Positions 26,995 through 31,159 of a stretch of 31,159 nucleotides of DNA are shown here, piece after piece. The position numbers and the translations under genes were made by a program. The notes below the pieces were generated by a model that was not told where the DNA came from, made no database searches, and worked only from the letters and a program-made list of their open reading frames with translations. Each line of letters begins with the position of its first letter. Position 1 is the stretch's first letter. The stretch is from the IMG/VR virus record IMGVR_UViG_3300009526_000037, positions 1-31,159 of that record; one strand, written 5' to 3'. This DNA comes from a virus.

Positions 26995-28017
26995 ATGGTT
27001 TCAGTCGGTTCTAATGTAGCAACTACCGAATATAATAATTATGTATCTCGTGTGAATACTATATTAGGTATTGGGTCAGGTAAAACTGGCTACGGGGTTG
27101 CAATGGCTAATACAGGCCAAGCAGTTGCCGGCACAACTGAAATATCAGCTGCTCAATGGGCAGGCCTACGAACAGATATTAACCTAATTTATTCTCATCA
27201 ATCAAATACAACTACAGGGGTTGGAGAAATTGTTTCTGGTAACATAATTGGAGCAGATACTTCAAATACAAGTGCTGGAAATACAGTAATCCGTGATGGT
27301 TCTGATAACTTTTCTATTGTTAATCCTGCGAATAATAAAGGAGTAAACGACTTTGCCGGCTTACTAGATTCAGTCGAAGTTGATCCAGAAACTGTTGTAG
27401 CTAGTTACCTTTCAGTTGAATCAAAGATTTCTCCAGCAACGTCTGGAGCAATATATACACCGTCGTGGTCTTCATCAATTTCGGGAGTAGTATTAGTTAC
27501 ATTTGCAGGCGGATATAATTGTAAAAATAACGCAGGTGCAACAATAGCAGCAACCAATGATGACCATAGAAGACATTTTTTTAATACCGGCGGAGAAATT
27601 AGACTTTCCTCTACTATGATCCCCGGATACTCAGGTACAAAATCTGCAGACTGGGCTACGATGTTATTAAATACTGGGACTATTACTCTTAAAAATAGCA
27701 GTACAACAACTACAGGAACAGCATCAATAACTAGTGGATTTGGAAACGAAGACTTAACTACAAGTTATCAACAAGTTTCACGTAAATTTGGATCAGATTC
27801 TTTGTATGCTGAAAACAATTTTACTATAAATGCTAAATTAGACGGATCTGGAAATATATTATTCCAGTTTATCTGGACAGATGCTGACTCTGGTGACCCA
27901 GGAACTGATGAATCTGTTAACGGTGATATTGGTATGATTGTAGACCAAGTTCGTTGTACTGGCGGCCCAATCACTATACAAGATCCAGTTTACTCTATGA
28001 GCCAAACTATGCAATAA
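26995..28017 (+). CDS. Uncharacterised virion protein, tandem paralogue B (340 aa)
   Basis: This protein is a diverged tandem copy of the gene at 26012. The matching segments are YVSRVNTILGIGSGKTGYG, LRTDINLIYSHQSNTTTG with GEIVSGNIIGAD, DHRRHFFNTGGEIRLSS, DWATMLLNTGTITLK and a closing beta-rich part with ILFQFIWTDADSGDPGTDE. It has about 38 extra residues, mainly before and within the centre (NDFAGLLDSVEVDPETVVAS, YSGTKSADW). The core is conserved also at DNA level. The role is unknown; the setting points to a tail structural or fibre-associated protein. It has its own late-promoter-like motif and a good GGAG, so the ATG is well supported. Both copies being intact suggests selection for two different forms, for example two positions in the particle, which is inference. 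Confidence 0.82.
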   Translation: MVSVGSNVATTEYNNYVSRVNTILGIGSGKTGYGVAMANTGQAVAGTTEISAAQWAGLRTDINLIYSHQSNTTTGVGEIVSGNIIGADTSNTSAGNTVIRDGSDNFSIVNPANNKGVNDFAGLLDSVEVDPETVVASYLSVESKISPATSGAIYTPSWSSSISGVVLVTFAGGYNCKNNAGATIAATNDDHRRHFFNTGGEIRLSSTMIPGYSGTKSADWATMLLNTGTITLKNSSTTTTGTASITSGFGNEDLTTSYQQVSRKFGSDSLYAENNFTINAKLDGSGNILFQFIWTDADSGDPGTDESVNGDIGMIVDQVRCTGGPITIQDPVYSMSQTMQ

Positions 28018-28030
28018 AGCCAATAAGGCT
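28018..28030 (+). other. Small hairpin after paralogue B, covarying with the one after paralogue A
   Basis: AGCC AATAA GGCT directly follows the TAA stop. It aligns with AGTC AGTAA GACT after paralogue A. The third stem base and its partner changed together (T-A to C-G), so pairing is kept. The downstream sequence is T-rich but also contains the -35 box of the next promoter, so termination here is possible but weak. Confidence 0.45.
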
Positions 28031-28031
28031 A

Positions 28032-28060
28032 TTGACTTTTAATACTTTTTAATATATACT
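28032..28060 (+). promoter_or_regulatory. Sigma70-type promoter for the glycosyltransferase operon
   Basis: TTGACT at 28032-28037 and TATACT at 28055-28060 are separated by exactly 17 bases; each box differs from the consensus by one base. The expected start of transcription is near 28067, and AAGGAG at 28076-28081 precedes the ATG at 28088. The spacer has no ATAAATA motif, unlike the structural genes, so the downstream operon is likely read by unmodified host polymerase. Confidence 0.65.
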
Positions 28061-28087
28061 ACTAGTACATAATACAAGGAGTATCGT

Positions 28088-28435
28088 ATGGATGACCGTC
28101 TTAAAAAAGCGTTAGAATTTTCAAATTATATGATAACGTTAAACAACCAACGTAAACTAGTTCATGAAAAGTTTGTAGAAAATTGTGTACATTATATTAA
28201 TGGTGGAAAGTTTAATGTTACAAAAGAATTAATTAACTTTTGTCATGTTATGGTTTCTACTAATCAAAATAGTATAGTACTAATTGATGATAACAATTCC
28301 CCAATTGAAATTAAAGACCCTGAAGGTTTTTTAGAAGAAATTACAAGTATCTATTTTACAAATGCAAACGAATACTTAGTAAAATTTAATAAAATAAAAC
28401 AAAAACGGTCGGTTGAAGGCTTATTGGATTTATGA
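28088..28435 (+). CDS. Small uncharacterised phage protein (115 aa)
   Basis: This is a small soluble acidic/basic protein of unknown function. It begins MDDRLKKALEFSNYMITLNN, then a long amphipathic stretch with QRKLVHEKFVENCVHYINGG, a segment NFCHVMVSTNQNSIVLIDD, the turn NNSPIEIKDPEGFLEEITSI, and a Lys-rich C-terminal helix ending KQKRSVEGLLDL. I believe similar small proteins, with the YxNGGxF and NNxPIEIxDxxxF elements, recur in marine T4-like phages without a known role. No enzyme or DNA-binding motif is visible. It has the best ribosome binding site of the window (AAGGAG, six bases before the ATG), follows a sigma70-type promoter, and its TGA stop overlaps the next start by four bases (ATGA), so it is the first gene of a coupled operon. 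Confidence 0.8.
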   Translation: MDDRLKKALEFSNYMITLNNQRKLVHEKFVENCVHYINGGKFNVTKELINFCHVMVSTNQNSIVLIDDNNSPIEIKDPEGFLEEITSIYFTNANEYLVKFNKIKQKRSVEGLLDL

Positions 28436-29295
28436 CAACAAAAGGTGTACTGCTTTTTGCATTTAATAACGTAGAAATTGATTATATAAAACAAGCAATT
28501 TTTTGTGCAAAAAAAATTAAAGAGCATTTAAAACTTTCGGTAGCACTAGTTACTGATGACGACATCTCTTACCTTGAAACAGCTTATCCTTTTTATAAAA
28601 AGTATATTGATGTAGTACTTTTAGTACCTAAAGAAAAAACAACTCAATTAAAGAATTTTTCTGACGGAGCGTATTCTCTTAGAAAACTTGAATGGAAGAA
28701 TCAAAGTAGGCCAGATTGTTATGAAATATCCCCTTTTGACGAAACCATTGTTTTAGATGTTGACTATATTACATGTAATGATAATTTGTTAAATTGTTTT
28801 AAAATTGATGAAGAATTTCTAATTTATAAAAATCCAATAGATGTTGCTAATACAGTGCGTAACATTAACTCTTTTGATAGAATAAGTGATCGTTCAATTG
28901 ATATGTGGTGGGCTACAGGATTTTACTTTAAGAAAAGTCCTTTTATGAAAATGTACTTTGACCTTGTAAAGCACATTAAAGAAAATTGGACATATTATAG
29001 ATTAATTTACCAAATTCCTAATACTAATTATAGGAACGATTTTTCGTTTAGTATAGCAATACATATTTTAAGAGGATTCCAAGAATCCTCTTGGCCTGTT
29101 ACTATGCCTGGAACGATGTATATGTCATTTGACACAGATATATTAGAGAAATTAGATGGTAATACATTAACAATTATTGCTGATTATAAAAATAATGCAT
29201 CATATATGGCAGTAAGTGTTAAAGATGCAAATGTACATGTTATGAACAAATTTAGCTTAGGAAGAATTATAGATAAAGAGTTTAAAAATGAGTAA
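28432..29295 (+). CDS. Glycosyltransferase-like protein 1, DxD motif (287 aa)
   Basis: The protein looks like a GT-A-fold glycosyltransferase. Residues 1-60 hold alternating beta strands and helices (KGVLLFAFNN, VALVTDDD), the likely nucleotide-sugar binding part. FDETIVLDVDYITCND near residue 105 carries the DxD motif (DVD) that binds the metal and sugar nucleotide. DMWWATGFYFKKSPFMKMYF near 160 matches the acceptor-side segment of its neighbour. The donor sugar and acceptor are unknown; possible targets are virion proteins, host surface glycans or phage DNA. It has no signal peptide or membrane segment, so it is cytoplasmic. It overlaps the upstream gene by four bases (ATGA) and the next gene by eight, so expression is coupled. 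It is a paralogue of the gene at 29288. A non-catalytic role cannot be excluded. Confidence 0.72.
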   Translation: MTTKGVLLFAFNNVEIDYIKQAIFCAKKIKEHLKLSVALVTDDDISYLETAYPFYKKYIDVVLLVPKEKTTQLKNFSDGAYSLRKLEWKNQSRPDCYEISPFDETIVLDVDYITCNDNLLNCFKIDEEFLIYKNPIDVANTVRNINSFDRISDRSIDMWWATGFYFKKSPFMKMYFDLVKHIKENWTYYRLIYQIPNTNYRNDFSFSIAIHILRGFQESSWPVTMPGTMYMSFDTDILEKLDGNTLTIIADYKNNASYMAVSVKDANVHVMNKFSLGRIIDKEFKNE

Positions 29296-30115
29296 AGGAT
29301 TTTGTTTATTAGCACAGAATAATGCTAGTGTAGATTATGTAAGACAGGCATATTCTCTTGCAGTAAGTATTCACAAGTTTAATAAAGACCAAAGTATTTC
29401 GTTAATTACAAACGATCCTGTTTTGGAAAAATATCAAAGTGTATTTGATAACATTATACCTATACCGTGGACTGATCAAGCAGAAGATACTGAATGGAAA
29501 ATTGAAAATCGATGGAAAGTCTATCATGTATCACCTTATGAACATACGATTGTGATGGATGTTGATATGCTAGTATTACACGATATAACACATTGGTGGG
29601 CTGAATTACAAAAGAGAGATATGTTCTTTGTTAGTAATGTAAGAGATTATCGAGATAAAATAGTAACTTCGCGTGTTTATAGAAAAACGTTTGATGAAAA
29701 TACATTACCAAATTTATATAGTGGAATTTATTATTTTAAAAAATCAACAACTGCTCACGCATTTTTTAATTTTTTAGAAATAGTAATGACAAATTGGGAG
29801 TTATTTTATGGAAAATTTGCTGGTACTTGTTATCAAGACTGGTGTAGTTTTGATTTAAGTTGTAGCATTGTAAGTAAGCTTCTTGATAATACATTTGAGA
29901 TTACTGATCCTAATTCTTTTATAACTTTTACTCATATGAAACCTCATTGTCAAGGCTGGAATGAAGTTCCTGACAAATGGACTAATGTATTAGGCAGTTA
30001 TATAACAAAAGATAAAACTATGATAATAGGAAATTATTTACAACGTAATGTACTACATTATGTTGAGCCAGAATTTTTAACAAATAAAGTTATCAAACAT
30101 TTGGAAGAATTATAA
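29288..30115 (+). CDS. Glycosyltransferase-like protein 2, DxD motif (275 aa)
   Basis: This is a tandem relative of the previous gene. Matching parts are the opening KGFCLLAQNNASVDYVRQAY versus KGVLLFAFNNVEIDYIKQA, SISLITNDP versus VALVTDDD, SPYEHTIVMDVDMLVLHDI versus SPFDETIVLDVDYITCN, and LYSGIYYFKKSTTAHAFFNF versus WWATGFYFKKSPFMKMYFDL. The DVD near residue 93 is the expected metal and nucleotide-sugar site of a GT-A enzyme. Two tryptophan-rich segments (NRWKVYHVSPY, HCQGWNEVPDKW) may shape the acceptor site. The protein is cytoplasmic by sequence. Its start lies inside the end of the upstream gene (eight-base overlap, different frame), and its TAA shares a base with the next ATG. The donor and acceptor are not predictable here. 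Confidence 0.75.
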   Translation: MSKGFCLLAQNNASVDYVRQAYSLAVSIHKFNKDQSISLITNDPVLEKYQSVFDNIIPIPWTDQAEDTEWKIENRWKVYHVSPYEHTIVMDVDMLVLHDITHWWAELQKRDMFFVSNVRDYRDKIVTSRVYRKTFDENTLPNLYSGIYYFKKSTTAHAFFNFLEIVMTNWELFYGKFAGTCYQDWCSFDLSCSIVSKLLDNTFEITDPNSFITFTHMKPHCQGWNEVPDKWTNVLGSYITKDKTMIIGNYLQRNVLHYVEPEFLTNKVIKHLEEL

Positions 30116-30699
30116 TGTTTTATATACAATATGATGATCACGGTAATTTACTATCAGTTACAAACGAAGTACGTAAAGATTCTGCATGTATAACAATTGA
30201 TGAAACTACTTTTATAGAGTTTGTTTCAGGAAAAGAAAATCTACATGATTTTGTTATTTTAGGACTTACGTTTGGTAACCCAGTTCCTACTTTAACAAGA
30301 AGAGACCACCAAGATAACTTTAATGTTGATAAAAGTATTCATGAAATTGAAAGAACGGCAATCGGCATTACTGCATATACGTCATCAGCTTTTTATATTA
30401 TACAAGATAAAAAGAAAATGAAGTGGCAAGGCAGAGCACAGCTTTCAGATGCAAATAAAATGACATTACTCAATACGGCATATATGAATAAAACAAAAAG
30501 TATATATAAAAGTATATATGTAACAGAAAAGAATAATCCAAATATTTTGATAGGAGAGTTATCAGTTGATATGCATAAGTTTAAAAATAACAAACTTTTT
30601 GATATTCAAATAGACAATGCCTTATTAGTTCTTTCAGATGATATTAGCTTATATTGCCCAGTTCACTATGAAAAATTTTATCACGTAATAAAGGAATAA
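30115..30699 (+). CDS. Unknown protein within the glycosyltransferase operon (194 aa)
   Basis: I do not recognise this protein. It opens with short beta strands (MFYIQYDDHGNLLSVTNE), has an acidic centre with DKSIHEIERTAIGITAYTSS, a basic stretch KDKKKMKWQGRAQLS-like near residue 100, and a C-terminal part of alternating strands (NILIGELSVDMHKF, DIQIDNALLVLSDDISLYCP). It has no DxD motif, signal peptide or membrane segment. The layout of strands suggests a soluble beta-rich protein, perhaps a partner of the flanking glycosyltransferase-like proteins, but this is only inferred from the one-base overlap with the upstream gene and the one-base spacing to the next. GGAAG stands eight bases before the ATG. 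It could also be a minor structural protein. Confidence 0.72.
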   Translation: MFYIQYDDHGNLLSVTNEVRKDSACITIDETTFIEFVSGKENLHDFVILGLTFGNPVPTLTRRDHQDNFNVDKSIHEIERTAIGITAYTSSAFYIIQDKKKMKWQGRAQLSDANKMTLLNTAYMNKTKSIYKSIYVTEKNNPNILIGELSVDMHKFKNNKLFDIQIDNALLVLSDDISLYCPVHYEKFYHVIKE

Positions 30700-30700
30700 A

Positions 30701-31159
30701 ATGACTAATAAATTTAAAGTTATAGATTACGATATAGTCTATCTTAGTTATGATGAGCCAAATGCTGAAAAAAATTATGCAGATTTATTAAGTAAAGTGC
30801 CTTGGGCAAAACGGGTACACGGTGTAGAAGGTAGTGATGCTGCACACAAAGCATGTGCTAATTTAAGTGAAACAGATCGGTTTATTACAGTTGACGCTGA
30901 CAATATTATTCATCCTAATTTCTTACAACAAGAAATTGACTTTCAAGAACATGTAAATTTAGAAAATTCAGTTATATCTTGGTGTGGGCAAAACATAGAT
31001 AACGGACTAATGTACGGCAACGGTGGACTTAAATGTTGGCCTAAGGATTATGTGTTAAATATGAAAACACATGAAAATGCAGATCCAAAGAACGGTCATG
31101 CACAAGTAGACTTTTGCTGGGATGCACAATATATCCAAATGACTAGTTGCTATAGCAAT
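30701..31159 (+). CDS. Glycosyltransferase-like protein 3, N-terminal part (cut by window edge)
   Basis: The ATG at 30701 has AAGGA just upstream (30691-30695) and opens a frame of 153 codons that runs off the right end. The visible sequence has IDYDIVYLSYDEPNAEKNYA, PWAKRVHGVEGSDAAHKACA, then DRFITVDADNIIHPNFLQQE. The DADN is a DxD-type motif of GT-A glycosyltransferases, and the block before it is the usual nucleotide-binding half. Later, SWCGQNIDNGLMYGNGGLKC and QVDFCWDAQYIQM follow. I recall closely similar proteins in cyanophage genomes, listed there as glycosyltransferase-like or hypothetical. It differs from the two upstream DxD proteins and is a separate family. The C-terminal part and the activity cannot be judged from this window. 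Confidence 0.75.
   Translation, partial: MTNKFKVIDYDIVYLSYDEPNAEKNYADLLSKVPWAKRVHGVEGSDAAHKACANLSETDRFITVDADNIIHPNFLQQEIDFQEHVNLENSVISWCGQNIDNGLMYGNGGLKCWPKDYVLNMKTHENADPKNGHAQVDFCWDAQYIQMTSCYSN

Noticed and set aside
1521-30593. Open frames on the minus strand and short alternative plus-strand frames (for example 20795-21187 and 26322-26576).
   Set aside because: They lie inside well-supported genes, show low-complexity or Leu/Ser-rich translations typical of antisense AT-rich DNA, and have no ribosome binding site or family resemblance.

Overview
The window reads as part of a T4-like myovirus (contractile tail) with an AT-rich genome, most likely a marine phage of the cyanophage/pelagiphage type. 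This rests on gene order and recognisable families: a PAAR tail-spike tip, a gp25-like wedge protein and a gp6-like wedge protein in sequence, then fibre genes sharing a marine T4-like architecture, then glycosyltransferase-like genes. All genes are on the + strand, packed with spacers of at most about 75 bases or overlapping by 1-8 bases. No stretch above 300 bases lacks a gene. I saw no tRNA, integrase, transposon or CRISPR. The host cannot be named from this window.

Layout. 1-1050: the 3' end of an upstream gene (perhaps the gp5-like hub), the PAAR tip and gp25. 1105-4524: an enlarged gp6 (1139 aa). 4539-19838: one uninterrupted gene for a 5099-residue structural protein, about half of the window, in the place where T4 has gene 7. 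It is a mosaic: a conserved N-terminal block, a cupredoxin-like module, several CBM5/12-like modules, a helical segment weakly recalling T4 gp7, a beta-propeller-like section, GSGY repeats and repeated beta-sandwich domains. 19862-20476: a conserved small virion protein. 20481-25986: three fibre paralogues with the same N-terminal module but different C-terminal ends; the first (20481-22505) is cut by an in-frame TGA. 26012-28017: two tandem paralogues of an uncharacterised structural protein, each followed by a small hairpin with a compensatory base-pair change. 28088-31159: a compact operon of a small unknown protein, two related DxD glycosyltransferase-like proteins, an unknown protein and a third glycosyltransferase-like protein cut by the window edge.

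Regulation. Four spacers (before gp6, the 204-aa protein, the third fibre paralogue and the second tandem paralogue) carry an ATAAATA-centred motif like the T4 late promoter. The last operon is instead preceded by a good sigma70-type promoter (TTGACT, 17 bases, TATACT). This suggests a switch from late virion genes to genes the unmodified host polymerase can read.

Best candidates for new biology: the giant mosaic baseplate protein with its carbohydrate-binding-like and propeller sections, the in-frame stop at a domain boundary of a fibre gene, and the separately promoted glycosyltransferase operon.
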